Position numbers and translations under genes: made by a program | In this document: positions 29,041-38,750 of the stretch, in pieces | How positions within the stretch are numbered: the first letter of the stretch is position 1 | Layout: each line of letters opens with the position of its first letter | From: Sphingobium sp. D43FB | GTDB taxonomy: Bacteria; Pseudomonadota; Alphaproteobacteria; Sphingomonadales; Sphingomonadaceae | Direction of reading: 5' to 3' | Assembly (NCBI RefSeq): GCF_002312805.1 | Contig: NZ_NMUA01000002.1 | Location: forward strand, 248,001 to 312,000 | Length of the DNA: 64,000 bases | The notes under the pieces: generated by a model | Told to the model about the DNA's origin: nothing | Databases searched by the model: none | Seen by the model: only the letters and a program-made list of their open reading frames with translations

Positions 29041-32000
29041 CTATTCCGCAGGCAGGGCGACTCCCTTGTCATCGCCCGGCTTGTACGTCAGCAGCCCCCG
29101 GCCAAGGCGCGGCCCAACCCAGCTTTCGAGCGCGACGGCCAGGCTGAAGGTCGCCGGCACGATCACCAGCGTCAGCACGGTCGACAGCAGCAGGCCGCCG
29201 ATCACGGTGATGCCCATCGGCGCGCGCCAGGCGCCATCGCCCGACAGCGACAGCGCGGTCGGCACCATGCCCGCCACCATCGCCACCGTCGTCATGACGA
29301 TCGGCTGGGCGCGTTTATGCCCGGCGTCCACGATCGCTTCGAACTTGGGCACGCCCTTGTCCATTTCCTCCAGCGCGAAGTCGATGACGAGGATCGAGTT
29401 TTTGGCGACAATCCCCAGCAGCATCAGCAGGCCGATGAACACCGGCATCGACAGGGGCTGTCCTGCGACATGCAGGGCAAGCGCCCCGCCCAGCGGCGCG
29501 AGCAGTAGCGAGCCGAGATTGACGAAGGGCGGCATGATCCGCTTGTAGAGCAGCGTCAGCACCGCCAGCACGAGCAGGATGCCCGACGCCACGGCGATGG
29601 CGAAATTGACCAGCATTTCCGCCTGCCACTTGGCATCGCCGGCGTCGATCTTTTGCACGCCCTGAATACGGCCTTCGTTGATCGCCTTCATCAGCGGCAG
29701 AGCGTTGATCTTCTTGGTCGCCTCACTGGTCACGACGCCCGGTGCCATGTCGGCCCCGACGACGATGCGGCGGATCTGGTTGTAGCGGCGGATCTGCGTC
29801 GGCCCGGCGCCGAAGGTGATGTCGGCCACCACCTTGAGCGGCACCGATCCGCGATTGACGGTGGGCACGGGCATATTTTCAATCGTGCCGAGATCCTTGC
29901 GGCTATCCTCCGCAATCGCCACGCGGATCGGAATCTGGCGATCGGCCAGCGAGAATTTCGCGCTGTTCTGGTCGATGTCGCCGATCGTTGCGATACGGAT
30001 CGACTGGCTGAGTGCGGCCGTCGTCACGCCCAGGCTGGCCGCCAGGTCGAGCCGGGGCTTGATGATGATCTCAGGCCGCTGCATGTCGCCCTGAACGCGC
30101 GGCGCGCGCAATTCAGGGATGCGGGCCATTTCCGCGACCAACTGGTTTGCGACCTGCTCCAGTTTCACGGGATCGTCGGACCCGAACATCATGATGATGT
30201 CGCGGCCAAAGCCGCCGCCCGATTGCGACTGGAAATTCACCCGTGCGTCGGCGATCGTCTGGAACTTCGGCGCAATCTTGCGCTCCCATTCGACCGACGT
30301 CATCGGCCGGTCCTTTTTCAGCGTCAGGAAGATATCGGCATTGGTGGTTTCGATATCGGCAAAGGCGGCATCGACCACCTTCGTATCGGCCGCCAGCATG
30401 TCGGCGACCTTGCGGGTAATCGCCGTCGTCTGCGCCAGGGTGCTGCCCGGTACGGTTTCGATCTTCACCTGGCTGAAATCGGTGTTGGTCGTGGGCTGGA
30501 AGGTCATAGGCAGCGTCGCGAAGGCGATGATGGTCGCGATGAAGGCCAGCGCGCCAAAGCCGACGGTCCACATCCGATGATCCAGGAAAATCGCCGTGAA
30601 CCGCCGCCAGCCACCGCGCGCGCGGTGCGCGATGGCCCGGCGCTCGTCGAGCGACCAGCGCAGCACGCTCATATAGCGGTCCATCAGCCAGCCTTCGCCA
30701 TGGCTTGCCTCGCCATGGGCTTTGAGGAAATAGGCCGCAATCATCGGCGTGATCAGGCGCGCGACAGCCAGGCTCATCAGCACCGCGACCACGACGGTCA
30801 TGCCGAACTGGATGAAGAACTGTCCCGAAATACCCGGCATCAAGGCGACCGGCAGGAACACCGCCACGATCGCCATGGTGGTCGCCAACACGGCCAGGCC
30901 GATCTCGTCAGCCGCGTCGATCGATGCCTGATAGGCGCTTTTGCCCATGCGCATATGGCGCACGATATTCTCGATCTCCACGATCGCGTCATCGACCAGC
31001 ACGCCCGCGACCAGGCTGAGCGCCAGCAGCGAGATGCCGTTGAGCGTGAAGCCCATCATGTCCATGAACCAGAAGGTCGGGATCGCCGAGAGCGGGATCG
31101 CCAAAGCGGATATCATCGTCGCGCGCCAATCGCGCAGGAACAGGAAGACGATGACGACCGCCAGCACCGCACCCTCGATCATCGCGGCCATGGCCGAATG
31201 ATATTGGTCCTTGGTGTAATCGACGCTGGTATAGAGCTGCTTGTAGGTAACCTTGGGGTTTTCCTTGCGCAGCTTGTCCAGCTGAACCATCGCATCGTCA
31301 TAGACGGTGACGTCCGACGAACCCTTGGCCTTTTCCAGGCTGAAACTGGTGACCTGCCGCCCGTTCATCAGCGCCAGGCTACGCTGTTCGGCATACATGT
31401 CACGCACGTCGGCTATGTCGGCCAGCTTGACGGTGCGGCCGCCGGTGATGGCGATCTGCGTCGCGCCCAGGTCGCGCGCATTGCGCGCATTGCCCAGCAC
31501 GCGGATCGATTGTTCGGCCCCGGCGATTTCGGTGCGGCCGCCCGCTGCGTTCAGATTGACTTGATTGAGCTGGCTGTTCACTTGTGCAGCGGTGATGCCG
31601 AACGCCTGCAATTTGGCGGGGTCCAGGATGACGCGGATTTCGCGGCTGACGCCGCCGCCGCGATTGACCGCCGCCATGCCGCTGACCGACAGCAGCCGCT
31701 TGGCGACCGTATTATCGACATACCAGGACAATTCCTCCAGCGTCATGTCGGTCGCTTCGGCGCTGAAATAGGCGATCGGTCCGCCGTCGATATCGACACG
31801 GGTGACCTGCGGCTCCAAAATGCCGTCGGGCAAATCGCTGCGGATCTGGTCGACCGCATTCTTCACGTCGTTGACGGCGCGATCGACGGGCGTGCCGATC
31901 TGGAACTGGACATTGGTCAGCGATTGGCCTTCGGAGGCGAAGGAGGTGATTTCGTCCACGCCGCTGATGCCGCGCACCGCCGCCTCGATCCGTTGCGTGA

Positions 32001-32196
32001 CCTGCGTTTCCAGTTCGGTCGGCGCGGCACCCGGCTGGCTGACGATCACGGTAACGGCCGGGAAGCTAATGTCGGGATTATTGTTGACGTCCATCCGCGT
32101 GAAACTGACGATCCCCGCCAGCAACAGGGCGGCGAACATCACCAATGGCGTCACCGGATTGCGGATCGCCCAAGCGGATATATTGCGAAAACTCAT
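29041..32196 (-). CDS. RND efflux permease (HAE-1 / AcrB-like)
   Basis: Proton-driven inner-membrane pump, 1051 residues, full length. N-terminal [24 protein letters not shown] starts transmembrane helix 1. Two large periplasmic loops and about 12 membrane helices follow. [22 protein letters not shown] (helix 4) carries the paired aspartates of the proton relay, and [23 protein letters not shown] lies in helix 10. ATG 32194-32196 begins MSFRNIS as in homologues; the frame extends 45 codons upstream without support. The adaptor gene lies 79 bp upstream. No outer-membrane factor is in the window. The substrate is not predictable. Confidence 0.93.
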   Translation of the reverse strand: MSFRNISAWAIRNPVTPLVMFAALLLAGIVSFTRMDVNNNPDISFPAVTVIVSQPGAAPTELETQVTQRIEAAVRGISGVDEITSFASEGQSLTNVQFQIGTPVDRAVNDVKNAVDQIRSDLPDGILEPQVTRVDIDGGPIAYFSAEATDMTLEELSWYVDNTVAKRLLSVSGMAAVNRGGGVSREIRVILDPAKLQAFGITAAQVNSQLNQVNLNAAGGRTEIAGAEQSIRVLGNARNARDLGATQIAITGGRTVKLADIADVRDMYAEQRSLALMNGRQVTSFSLEKAKGSSDVTVYDDAMVQLDKLRKENPKVTYKQLYTSVDYTKDQYHSAMAAMIEGAVLAVVIVFLFLRDWRATMISALAIPLSAIPTFWFMDMMGFTLNGISLLALSLVAGVLVDDAIVEIENIVRHMRMGKSAYQASIDAADEIGLAVLATTMAIVAVFLPVALMPGISGQFFIQFGMTVVVAVLMSLAVARLITPMIAAYFLKAHGEASHGEGWLMDRYMSVLRWSLDERRAIAHRARGGWRRFTAIFLDHRMWTVGFGALAFIATIIAFATLPMTFQPTTNTDFSQVKIETVPGSTLAQTTAITRKVADMLAADTKVVDAAFADIETTNADIFLTLKKDRPMTSVEWERKIAPKFQTIADARVNFQSQSGGGFGRDIIMMFGSDDPVKLEQVANQLVAEMARIPELRAPRVQGDMQRPEIIIKPRLDLAASLGVTTAALSQSIRIATIGDIDQNSAKFSLADRQIPIRVAIAEDSRKDLGTIENMPVPTVNRGSVPLKVVADITFGAGPTQIRRYNQIRRIVVGADMAPGVVTSEATKKINALPLMKAINEGRIQGVQKIDAGDAKWQAEMLVNFAIAVASGILLVLAVLTLLYKRIMPPFVNLGSLLLAPLGGALALHVAGQPLSMPVFIGLLMLLGIVAKNSILVIDFALEEMDKGVPKFEAIVDAGHKRAQPIVMTTVAMVAGMVPTALSLSGDGAWRAPMGITVIGGLLLSTVLTLVIVPATFSLAVALESWVGPRLGRGLLTYKPGDDKGVALPAE

Positions 32197-32275
32197 GACG
32201 GGCTTTCCCTCGCCGGACGGATCGCCGTCCCTTCCAAATCCATCCAGCGCAGGCCGCGACGCGGCCCCGCCAGCC

Positions 32276-33445
32276 CTAACTGCCCTTGATCGCTTCCGGC
32301 TTGACCTTCTGCCCCGGTGCCAGGAAGGCACCGGCCGACGTCACGATCTTTTCCGTGCCCGTGATGCCGCTGGTTACCGCGACGCCCGCATCGGACACCT
32401 GGCCAACGGTCACGTCACGCCGCTCGACCATATTCTTGGCATTGATGACATAGACATAATTGCCTTTGGGATCGCTCTGCACCGCCGATTCCGGCAGCAG
32501 CGGCGCGGTCCCCGATCCGCTGGTGATCGTCACCGCGGCAAAACCGCCGGGCCGGATCGCGGGATTATAAGGAATGGCGATGCGGGCGATACCCTGCCGC
32601 ACGGTCGGATCGACCACCGGGGATACCTGCCACACACGTCCGGCGAACTGATCCTTGCCGCCGATCGGCGTCACCACAGCACTGTTACCGGGGCGCAGCG
32701 TCGCAAGGTCGCCCTCGGCCACCTGCGCCTGCAATTCCATCTCGCCATCCTTGGCCATGCGGAACAGCACGCCGCTGCCCGAACCGACGATCTGGCCCGG
32801 TTCGACCGCGCGCGTCAGGATCAGGCCCTTGGCGGGCGCACGAATGTCGAGGCGTCCGGTGCGGGCGCGCTGTTCGGCCAATTGTGCGACTGCGACATTG
32901 ACGCGCGCTTGCGCCGCATCCCGTGTCGCCGTGCGTTGATCAATGTCGGCCGCGCTGATGAACCCGCGCCCGACCAGCGCCTTGGCGCGATCGAGCTGCG
33001 CCTGCGCCAGTTTCGCATCGGCGCGCGCCACTTCGACCTGGGCCGCGAGCGAGCGGACCTGTTCGACCTGGACCGAGCGTTCGATGATGGCGAGCGGCTG
33101 GCCTGCGCGCACCCAATCGCCCGGCTGTACCAGCACGCGGCTGACCATGCCGCCCTCGCCGATCACGCCAACCGGCATTTCGACGCGCGCGGCGAGCGAT
33201 CCTGTTGCCGTGACGGTGCGGGCGACGGTCGATTGGCCGGGACTTGTTACCGTTACCACCGGCACCTGCGCGCTTGGCGCAGGCGCAGCTGCATCGCCGC
33301 CGCGCATGGACATCCATATCGCCACCGCAATCAGGATCAGCGCGACCACGCCGCCCACGATCAACAGCTTCTTGCGTCCGTTGCGTGAGTCGTCGTCGCC
33401 AAGGACAACCGTCGAGTCGCGCAAGACCTGGGTTTCGTAATTCAT
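32276..33445 (-). CDS. RND efflux periplasmic adaptor (membrane fusion protein)
   Basis: 389 residues linking the permease to an outer-membrane channel. There is a short cytoplasmic tail and one membrane anchor (about 27-45). A split lipoyl domain (VEMPVGVIGEGGMVSRVLVQPGDWVRAGQPLAII and later RLDIRAPAKGLILTRAVEPGQIV) surrounds a helical hairpin (about 125-195). A beta-barrel and a C-terminal membrane-proximal domain follow. It is first in the adaptor-permease operon; a near-palindrome sits over the likely promoter. Confidence 0.92.
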   Translation of the reverse strand: MNYETQVLRDSTVVLGDDDSRNGRKKLLIVGGVVALILIAVAIWMSMRGGDAAAPAPSAQVPVVTVTSPGQSTVARTVTATGSLAARVEMPVGVIGEGGMVSRVLVQPGDWVRAGQPLAIIERSVQVEQVRSLAAQVEVARADAKLAQAQLDRAKALVGRGFISAADIDQRTATRDAAQARVNVAVAQLAEQRARTGRLDIRAPAKGLILTRAVEPGQIVGSGSGVLFRMAKDGEMELQAQVAEGDLATLRPGNSAVVTPIGGKDQFAGRVWQVSPVVDPTVRQGIARIAIPYNPAIRPGGFAAVTITSGSGTAPLLPESAVQSDPKGNYVYVINAKNMVERRDVTVGQVSDAGVAVTSGITGTEKIVTSAGAFLAPGQKVKPEAIKGS

Positions 33446-33483
33446 GCCGATTCCATCTTTCCGGCCTTCGCCATCCAGCGACT

Positions 33484-33503
33484 GTGTTATATGAATATAG
33501 CAC
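33484..33503. promoter_or_regulatory. Imperfect 20-bp palindrome upstream of the RND operon
   Basis: GTGTTATATGAATATAGCAC pairs at 8 of 10 positions per half. It lies 38 bp before the adaptor start and overlaps a possible minus-strand -10 box TATAAC (33486-33491); a weak -35 TTGAGG lies at 33507-33512 with a short 15-bp spacer. It is a candidate operator for a dimeric regulator (TetR- or MarR-like), but no such gene is in the window. Confidence 0.45.
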
Positions 33504-33671
33504 CTGCCTCAACCCCCAATATCACGGGGTCGGGCGCAAGGGCAAAGCGATAATGTATCGGCACGGGACGGTGGATCGCGGATGTCGGTTCGTTACGCCT
33601 GCTTAGCATATTGCCAAGCGAACCGGACTGTGGCGCTATATCGACGCGGGGTACGGGGAGAGGAGCGCGCC

Positions 33672-33920
33672 ATGGACTTGTTGGGATGGATCGTCATCGG
33701 CCTGTTGGCCGGGGCACTTGCGAAGCTGATCATGCCGGGACGCGACCCCGGTGGCTGCATCGTGACGATGTTGCTGGGGATCGCCGGGGCGCTGCTGGCC
33801 GGCTTCATGGGCAGGCTGGCGGGCCTTTATGCGCCGGGGCAAAGCGCCGGGTTCATCGCCGCCGTGCTGGGCGCGATCGCCATATTGATCGTGTATCGTT
33901 TCTTGGCAGCCAAGCGATAG
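33672..33920 (+). CDS. GlsB/YeaQ/YmgE family stress-response membrane protein (copy 1)
   Basis: 82 residues, three hydrophobic segments, very Gly-rich (DLLGWIVIGLLAGALAKLIMPGRDPGGCIVTMLLGIAGALLAGFMG), matching the transglycosylase-associated protein family. The function is unknown; members are often stress-induced. ATG 33672 follows GGGGAGAGGAG. It converges on a second family member and shares a bidirectional terminator with it. Confidence 0.88.
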   Translation: MDLLGWIVIGLLAGALAKLIMPGRDPGGCIVTMLLGIAGALLAGFMGRLAGLYAPGQSAGFIAAVLGAIAILIVYRFLAAKR

Positions 33921-33939
33921 CCGCAGCACCTGCAGTCAT

Positions 33940-33978
33940 AAAAAAAGGGCCGCGCTTCGGATGAAGCGCAGCCCTTTT
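33940..33978. terminator. Bidirectional terminator between the two GlsB-like genes
   Basis: GGGC-GCGCTTC stem pairs with GAAGCGC-GCCC (one internal mismatch pair) around a GGAT loop at 33947-33974. A7 lies on the left and T4 on the right. It is centred between convergent stop codons at 33920 and 34003. Confidence 0.8.
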
Positions 33979-34002
33979 GACCGGAAGGTCGGGTTGGGCG
34001 CG

Positions 34003-34257
34003 TTAGCGCACCGAACCGCGACGGACCAGGTTGATGATCGCCAGCAGAATGATCGCACCGACCAGCGACACGAGAAAGCTGTAGAGCGTAACGCCGTCGT
34101 TGATCGAACCGCCGCTGAAAATCAGACCGCCGATGAAAGCGCCGACGATGCCGACGACGATGTTCAGCAGGATGCCCTGCTGCGCGTCAGTGCGCATGAC
34201 CATGCTGGCCAGCCAGCCAACGACGCCACCGATGATAAGCCACAGAATGATGCCCAT
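34003..34257 (-). CDS. GlsB/YeaQ/YmgE family stress-response membrane protein (copy 2)
   Basis: 84 residues with three hydrophobic segments (GIILWLIIGGVVGWLASMVMRT, GILLNIVVGIVGAFIGGLIF, LYSFLVSLVGAIILLAIINLVRR). It is a paralogue in family but not a recent duplicate of the gene it faces. ATG 34255-34257 has an excellent AAGGAG. An EcfG-type promoter lies 46 bp upstream, placing it in the general stress regulon (inference). Confidence 0.9.
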   Translation of the reverse strand: MGIILWLIIGGVVGWLASMVMRTDAQQGILLNIVVGIVGAFIGGLIFSGGSINDGVTLYSFLVSLVGAIILLAIINLVRRGSVR

Positions 34258-34302
34258 GATAATCTCCTTGAACCACGCCCCCTGCGGGTTGGGTAATCAT
34301 TG

Positions 34303-34327
34303 AACGGGGGACAGAGCATCTCGTTCC
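34303..34327 (-). promoter_or_regulatory. EcfG (general stress response) promoter
   Basis: On the minus strand, GGAAC (34323-34327), 16 bp, then CGTT (34303-34306). This is an exact match to the alphaproteobacterial EcfG consensus GGAAC-N16/17-CGTT. It is correctly oriented and placed for the GlsB-like gene starting at 34257. Confidence 0.75.
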
Positions 34328-34400
34328 ATCGCACAAAAATGATTCCGCCCCTGCAACCATCGCGGCTTTGCGCCGTTAGGATGCGCCCGCAAAGGGATGC

Positions 34401-34434
34401 AAAAAGGGCCGCCGGAGCGATGCTCCGACGGCCC
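34401..34434 (-). terminator. Rho-independent terminator after sciP
   Basis: A long stem GGGCCG-C-CGGAGC / GCTCCG-A-CGGCCC (one mismatch pair) with a 3-nt loop, at 34406-34434. Read on the minus strand it is followed by T5. It lies 33 bp after the sciP stop. Confidence 0.82.
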
Positions 34435-34466
34435 CTGCCAATCCCGTCACGCCAGCTGGCGCGAAT

Positions 34467-34766
34467 TCAATATTTCTGCTGCCGCTCATAGAGAGACTTA
34501 TAATATTGGATGCGCGTGACGCGCAGCCCATGCATGCCCGACCGGTCGACGGCGCGCTGCCAGCCGGCAAATTCCTCCAGCGTCAGATTGTAACGCGCGC
34601 ATGCCTCATCGACGGTCAGCAGGCCGCCATTGACGGCCGCGACCACCTCTGCCTTGCGCCGCACCACCCAGCGCGTCGTGTCCGCAGGCGGCAGGCTATC
34701 CAGCGTCAGGGGTTCTCCGAGCGGCCCGACGACCTGGGCAGGCCTGATTTTCTGGTTCTCGATCAT
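34467..34766 (-). CDS. sciP: CtrA inhibitor SciP (DUF1153)
   Basis: 99 residues. In Caulobacter SciP is a small helix-turn-helix protein that blocks CtrA-activated transcription and so times the cell cycle. The diagnostic core is present: GPLGEPLTLDSLPPADTTRW, VVRRKAEVVAAVNGGLLTVD, then ACARYNLTLEEFAGWQRAVD and HGLRVTRIQYYK. The family assignment is strong; the cell-cycle role in this organism is inferred from Caulobacter. A dedicated terminator follows. Confidence 0.93.
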   Translation of the reverse strand: MIENQKIRPAQVVGPLGEPLTLDSLPPADTTRWVVRRKAEVVAAVNGGLLTVDEACARYNLTLEEFAGWQRAVDRSGMHGLRVTRIQYYKSLYERQQKY

Positions 34767-34872
34767 TCTTAACCCTCAACTTGCGGCATTTGGTGTTGCA
34801 AAATCCAACAGCGTTATCCTTTTTGCGCTTCAGCCCTGAACATCGGCTAAAGCGCCACGGTAAACGCCATCT

Positions 34873-35172
34873 TCATCTTCCTTGCCCCCCAGCTAAACGG
34901 CTCGCGACGAGTGGATTGAAACTTCCCGCGAGACGAACGGCCTCGATCATGCCGCCGGAACGTGGCGCAAACACTGCCGCCAGCTCCTGGACCCAGTCTT
35001 CCTCTTCGCCCTGCCCCCGCAGGACGCCCGCAACCGCCTGCGCCGTCGGACTGGCCGCCTGTGCAGCCGCGCAAGCAGCTCGCAGGAACGGCCAGACCGG
35101 CATGCGCGGTCGGTCGAGGGCTCTGGCATGGACGGGCTTAAGCCCGCTTGCCCGAAGGAAACTAAGGTCCAT
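34873..35172 (-). CDS. Small hypothetical protein
   Basis: 99 residues starting MDLSFLRASGLKPVHARALDRP with AGAGGG just upstream. It is Ala-rich and helical; the C-terminal half (EEEDWVQELAAVFAPRSGGMIEAVRLAG) reads like a genuine folded segment. No family is recognised. The opposite strand is also open, so the evidence rests on the ribosome site and protein-like composition. It is divergent from mnmA. Confidence 0.5.
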   Translation of the reverse strand: MDLSFLRASGLKPVHARALDRPRMPVWPFLRAACAAAQAASPTAQAVAGVLRGQGEEEDWVQELAAVFAPRSGGMIEAVRLAGSFNPLVASRLAGGQGR

Positions 35173-35299
35173 GCCCTCTTTCTAGGTGGCAATGGATAAG
35201 GGTCCGTAAACTCGGACCAACGCTTCGTCGCATAGCGGGGCGGGCTATCGCATCACTCGCCACTGGCATGGCAGGCGCGCGGAGCGTATAGGCGCGGCC

Positions 35300-36406
35300 A
35301 TGCAGCCAGAATTTCAGCTAGCCCAGCCGCTCGACGCGCGGCGGATCGTCGTTGCCATGTCGGGCGGCGTGGACAGTAGCGTCGTCGCCGCGCTGGCCGC
35401 GAAGACCGGCGCGGAAGTGATCGGCGTGACGCTCCAGCTTTACGATCATGGCGCGGCGGTGGGCCGCACCGGAAGCTGCTGCGCGGGCCAAGACATACGC
35501 GACGCGCGCGCCGTCGCCGACCGCATCGGCATCGCCCATTATGTGTTCGACTATGAAAGCCGCTTCCGCGATTCGGTGATCGCCGACTTTGCCGACGAAT
35601 ATATGGCTGGGCGCACCCCCATCCCCTGCGTGAAGTGCAATATGGGGGTGAAGTTCACCGATCTGTTTCAGATCGCGCGCGACCTGGGTGCCGATTGCCT
35701 CGCCACCGGCCATTATGTCCGCCGGGTGGAAGGGCCAAACGGCGCGGAACTGCACCGCGCCGCCGACCCGGCGCGCGACCAGAGCTATTTCCTCTTCGCC
35801 ACGACACAGGCGCAGCTCGACTATCTGCGCTTTCCGCTCGGCGGATTGCCCAAGCCGATGGTCCGCGAAATCGCCGCGGAACTCGGGCTGGCGGTGGCAT
35901 TGAAGCCCGACAGTCAGGACATCTGCTTCGTCCCCGACGGCGATTATGCCAAGATCGTGCGCAAGCTGCGCCCCGACGCGGATGAGGGTGGCGACATCGT
36001 CCATATCGATGGCCGGGTGCTGGGTCGGCACAAAGGCATGATCCATTACACCGTGGGTCAGCGTAAGGGGCTGGAGATTGGCGGCCAGCCCGACCCGCTC
36101 TACGTCATCCGCCTGGATGCGGCGGCCAAGCGGGTGATTGTGGGCCCCAAGGCGGCGCTGGCGGTATCGGGCGCGACGCTCACCGACATCAACTGGCTGG
36201 GTCGTGATTTTGCCGGGCCGCTGACCGCCAAGGTACGGTCGATGGCCAAGCCGGTGCCTGCGCGGATGATGGACGGACAACTCTTGTTCGACGCCCCGGA
36301 ATATGGCGTCGCACCGGGACAGGCAGCGGTGCTCTATGATGGCGACCATGTGCTGGGCGGCGGCTGGATTGCTAGCACGCAGAGCGCGATGGCGGAGGCT
36401 CTATAA
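35300..36406 (+). CDS. mnmA: tRNA-specific 2-thiouridylase
   Basis: Thiolates U34 of tRNAs for Lys, Glu and Gln using ATP and a persulfide sulfur donor. The 368-residue product has the PP-loop [16 protein letters not shown], the catalytic cysteine in TPIPCVKCN, the second cysteine in [13 protein letters not shown], and [14 protein letters not shown]. The C-terminal barrel completes the family length. It is followed by a palindromic repeat. Confidence 0.97.
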   Translation: MQPEFQLAQPLDARRIVVAMSGGVDSSVVAALAAKTGAEVIGVTLQLYDHGAAVGRTGSCCAGQDIRDARAVADRIGIAHYVFDYESRFRDSVIADFADEYMAGRTPIPCVKCNMGVKFTDLFQIARDLGADCLATGHYVRRVEGPNGAELHRAADPARDQSYFLFATTQAQLDYLRFPLGGLPKPMVREIAAELGLAVALKPDSQDICFVPDGDYAKIVRKLRPDADEGGDIVHIDGRVLGRHKGMIHYTVGQRKGLEIGGQPDPLYVIRLDAAAKRVIVGPKAALAVSGATLTDINWLGRDFAGPLTAKVRSMAKPVPARMMDGQLLFDAPEYGVAPGQAAVLYDGDHVLGGGWIASTQSAMAEAL

Positions 36407-36577
36407 CCCTCTCCCTTGAGGGGGAGGGATGCGTAGACTTGGCAGCTTGCTGCCTTAGTCGTAGCTGGGTGAGGGTGTACCGCCCTAACGATAGCGCACC
36501 GCCACCCTCATCCAACTCCGCCTAACCTCACTCCGTTCGGTAAGGCTCCATATCCTTCTCCCTCAAGGGAGAAGGAG
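36407..36577. repeat. Palindromic intergenic repeat, copy 3 (variant)
   Basis: The outer arms CTCTCCCTTGAGGG... and ...CCCTCAAGGGAGAAGGAG form a long imperfect hairpin. The interior differs from the main family (CAGCTTGCTG stem, GGTGAGGGTG / CCACCCTCATCC arms). It fills most of the mnmA-hisG gap. Confidence 0.7.
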
Positions 36578-36632
36578 TATGCCCCCCCAAATCCTTGCCC
36601 TGCCCCCCGCGCCCGGCTAAGGCCCGCGCGTC

Positions 36633-37295
36633 ATGACTCGCACCCTCACCTTCGCCATTCCCAAGGGCCGCATCCTCGATGAAGCGCTGCCCTTGCTCGC
36701 CAAAGCCGGTATCGAGCCGGAGGCGGAGTTTCATGACAAGAAAAGCCGGGCGCTGCGCTTTGCTACCAACCGCCCCGACGTGTCGATCATCCGCGTGCGC
36801 GCGTTCGACGTCGCCACCTTCGTCGCCCATGGCGCGGCGCAGATCGGCATCGTCGGATCGGACGTGGTGGAAGAGTTCGACTATTCCGAACTTTACGCGC
36901 CAGTGGACCTCGACATCGGCCATTGCCGCCTGTCGGTCGCCCAGCCCGCGGACGCCGCCGATGAAGATGAAGCCGCGATCAGCCATGTCCGCGTCGCGAC
37001 CAAATATCCGCACCTCACGCGCAAATATTATGAAGCGCGCGGGCTGCAGGCGGAATGTGTGAAGCTCAACGGCGCGATGGAATTGGCCCCTTCGCTGGGG
37101 CTTTCGCGGCGCATCGTCGACCTCGTCTCGTCGGGTGCGACGCTGAAGGCCAATGGCCTCGTCGAAACCGATATCATCATGCCGATTTCCGCCCGCCTGA
37201 TCGTCAACCGCGCCGCCTTCAAGATGCGCTCGGCGGAATTGGCGCCGATGGTCGAGGCGTTTCGCCGGGCCGTGGGGGTGCGGGATGCGGCGTGA
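36633..37295 (+). CDS. hisG: ATP phosphoribosyltransferase, short form
   Basis: First step of histidine synthesis, joining ATP and PRPP. The 220-residue length and lack of a C-terminal regulatory domain mark the short HisG type, which normally works with HisZ; no hisZ is in the window. Motifs are [33 protein letters not shown] and the PRPP site [14 protein letters not shown]. hisD follows after a palindromic repeat. Confidence 0.96.
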   Translation: MTRTLTFAIPKGRILDEALPLLAKAGIEPEAEFHDKKSRALRFATNRPDVSIIRVRAFDVATFVAHGAAQIGIVGSDVVEEFDYSELYAPVDLDIGHCRLSVAQPADAADEDEAAISHVRVATKYPHLTRKYYEARGLQAECVKLNGAMELAPSLGLSRRIVDLVSSGATLKANGLVETDIIMPISARLIVNRAAFKMRSAELAPMVEAFRRAVGVRDAA

Positions 37296-37304
37296 CGCCT
37301 ATTC

Positions 37305-37432
37305 AATCCTCCCCTTGCAGGGGAGGTGGCTGGCCGCAGGCCAGACGGAGGGGTGTTACCCTTCCGATAGCGTGACACCCCTCCACCACCGCCTTCGGCG
37401 GCGGTCCCCCTCCCCCGCCGGGGGAGGAATAG
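37305..37432. repeat. Palindromic intergenic repeat, copy 4 (hisG-hisD)
   Basis: Full family layout: CCTCCCCTTGCAGGGGAGG stem, GGCTGGCC/GGCCAG stem, GACGGAGGGGTG arm, spacer, GTGACACCCCTCC arm, CCGCC/GGCGG stem, and a final CCCCCGCCGGGGG stem. It ends GGGGAGGAATAG only 8 bp before hisD, so it probably provides the hisD ribosome site. Confidence 0.85.
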
Positions 37433-37439
37433 AGTAATC

Positions 37440-38729
37440 ATGACCCAACGCCTTACCACCACCTCGCCCGACTTCGCAGCCGCCTTCACCACCTTGGTCG
37501 ATGCGCGCCGCGAAGCCGATGAAGATGTCTCGCGCGATGTCACCGCGATCCTCAAAGCCGTGCGCGCGGGCGGCGACGCGGCGCTGGCGGACTATACCCA
37601 GCGCTTCGACCATCACGACCTGAACGTCACCGGCTGGGCGGTCACGCGCGCCGAATGCCGCGCCGCGCTCGATGGCATTTCCACCACCCTGCGCGACGCG
37701 CTCGAACTCGCCGCCGCGCGCATCACCACCTACCATGAAAAGCAGCGCCCGGTGGACAGCGACGGCGTGGACAGCGCGGGCGTGCGCCTTGGCGCGCGCT
37801 GGAGCGCGGTCGACGCGGCGGGGCTTTACGTCCCCGGCGGTCGCGCCGCCTATCCCAGCTCGCTGCTGATGAATGTCATTCCTGCCAAGGTCGCGGGCGT
37901 CAGCCGCATCGCGATGGTGACGCCGACGCCGAATGGCGAGATCAACCGGCTGGTGCTGGCCGCCGCCCAGATTGCGGGGATCGAGGAAATCTGGCGCGTT
38001 GGCGGGGCGCAGGCCGTCGCCGCACTCGCTTATGGCACGGACCGGATCGCACCGGTGGATGTCATCACCGGCCCCGGCAATGCCTGGGTCGCCGAAGCCA
38101 AACGGCAGCTTTACGGCGTGGTCGGCATCGACATGGTCGCCGGCCCATCGGAAATCCTGGTCGTCGCCGACGCCAAGAATGACCCCGACTGGATTGCCGC
38201 CGACCTGCTCAGCCAGTCCGAACATGATCCGACCAGCCAGTCGATCCTCTTCACCGACGATGCCGCCTTCGCCGATGCGGTCGAACAGGCGGTGCAGCGC
38301 CGCCTGCCGCTGCTCTCGACCCAGGCCGTGGCGACCACCAGTTGGGAAGCCAATGGCGCGATCATCGTCGTGCGCGATTTCGAAGAGGCAATGCCGCTGG
38401 TCAACCGGCTCGCCGCTGAACATCTCGAACTGGCGGTGGATGATCCCGATGCGCTGTTCGCCAAGGTGCGCCATGCTGGTTCGGTGTTCCTTGGCCGGAT
38501 GACGCCCGAAGCGGTCGGCGATTATGTCGCCGGGCCGAACCACGTCCTGCCCACCGGCCGCCGTGCGCGCTTCTCGTCGGGCCTGTCCGTGCTGGACTTC
38601 ATGAAGCGCACCAGCTTCTTGAGTCTTGATGCCGCCGCGATCGGCGCGATCGGCCCGGCGGCGGTTGCGCTGGCGGAAGCGGAAGGCTTGCCCGCCCATG
38701 CCGCATCCGTGGCGTTGCGCCTGAAGTAA
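37440..38729 (+). CDS. hisD: Histidinol dehydrogenase
   Basis: Catalyses the last two oxidations to histidine, NAD- and Zn-dependent. The 429-residue product shows GLYVPGGRAAYPSSLLMNVIPA, the signature VDVITGPGNAWVAEAKRQLYG, GPSEILVVADA, and the zinc/catalytic region LLSQSEHDPTSQSIL with later EHLELAV and GPNHVLPTG. The ATG at 37440 follows a GGGGAGGA that belongs to the preceding repeat, with about 12 nt spacing. Confidence 0.97.
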   Translation: MTQRLTTTSPDFAAAFTTLVDARREADEDVSRDVTAILKAVRAGGDAALADYTQRFDHHDLNVTGWAVTRAECRAALDGISTTLRDALELAAARITTYHEKQRPVDSDGVDSAGVRLGARWSAVDAAGLYVPGGRAAYPSSLLMNVIPAKVAGVSRIAMVTPTPNGEINRLVLAAAQIAGIEEIWRVGGAQAVAALAYGTDRIAPVDVITGPGNAWVAEAKRQLYGVVGIDMVAGPSEILVVADAKNDPDWIAADLLSQSEHDPTSQSILFTDDAAFADAVEQAVQRRLPLLSTQAVATTSWEANGAIIVVRDFEEAMPLVNRLAAEHLELAVDDPDALFAKVRHAGSVFLGRMTPEAVGDYVAGPNHVLPTGRRARFSSGLSVLDFMKRTSFLSLDAAAIGAIGPAAVALAEAEGLPAHAASVALRLK

Positions 38730-38750
38730 CACAGGCGTAGGGGGCATCCG

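Noticed and set aside
29653..32289. 878-codon plus-strand frame opposite the RND permease
   Set aside because: Antisense shadow of a clear AcrB-like gene; composition is His/Asp/Arg-rich and not protein-like.
34781..35185. 134-codon plus-strand frame opposite the small hypothetical gene at 34873-35172
   Set aside because: Low-complexity Arg/Pro/Ser-rich translation and no ribosome site; the minus-strand frame is more plausible.
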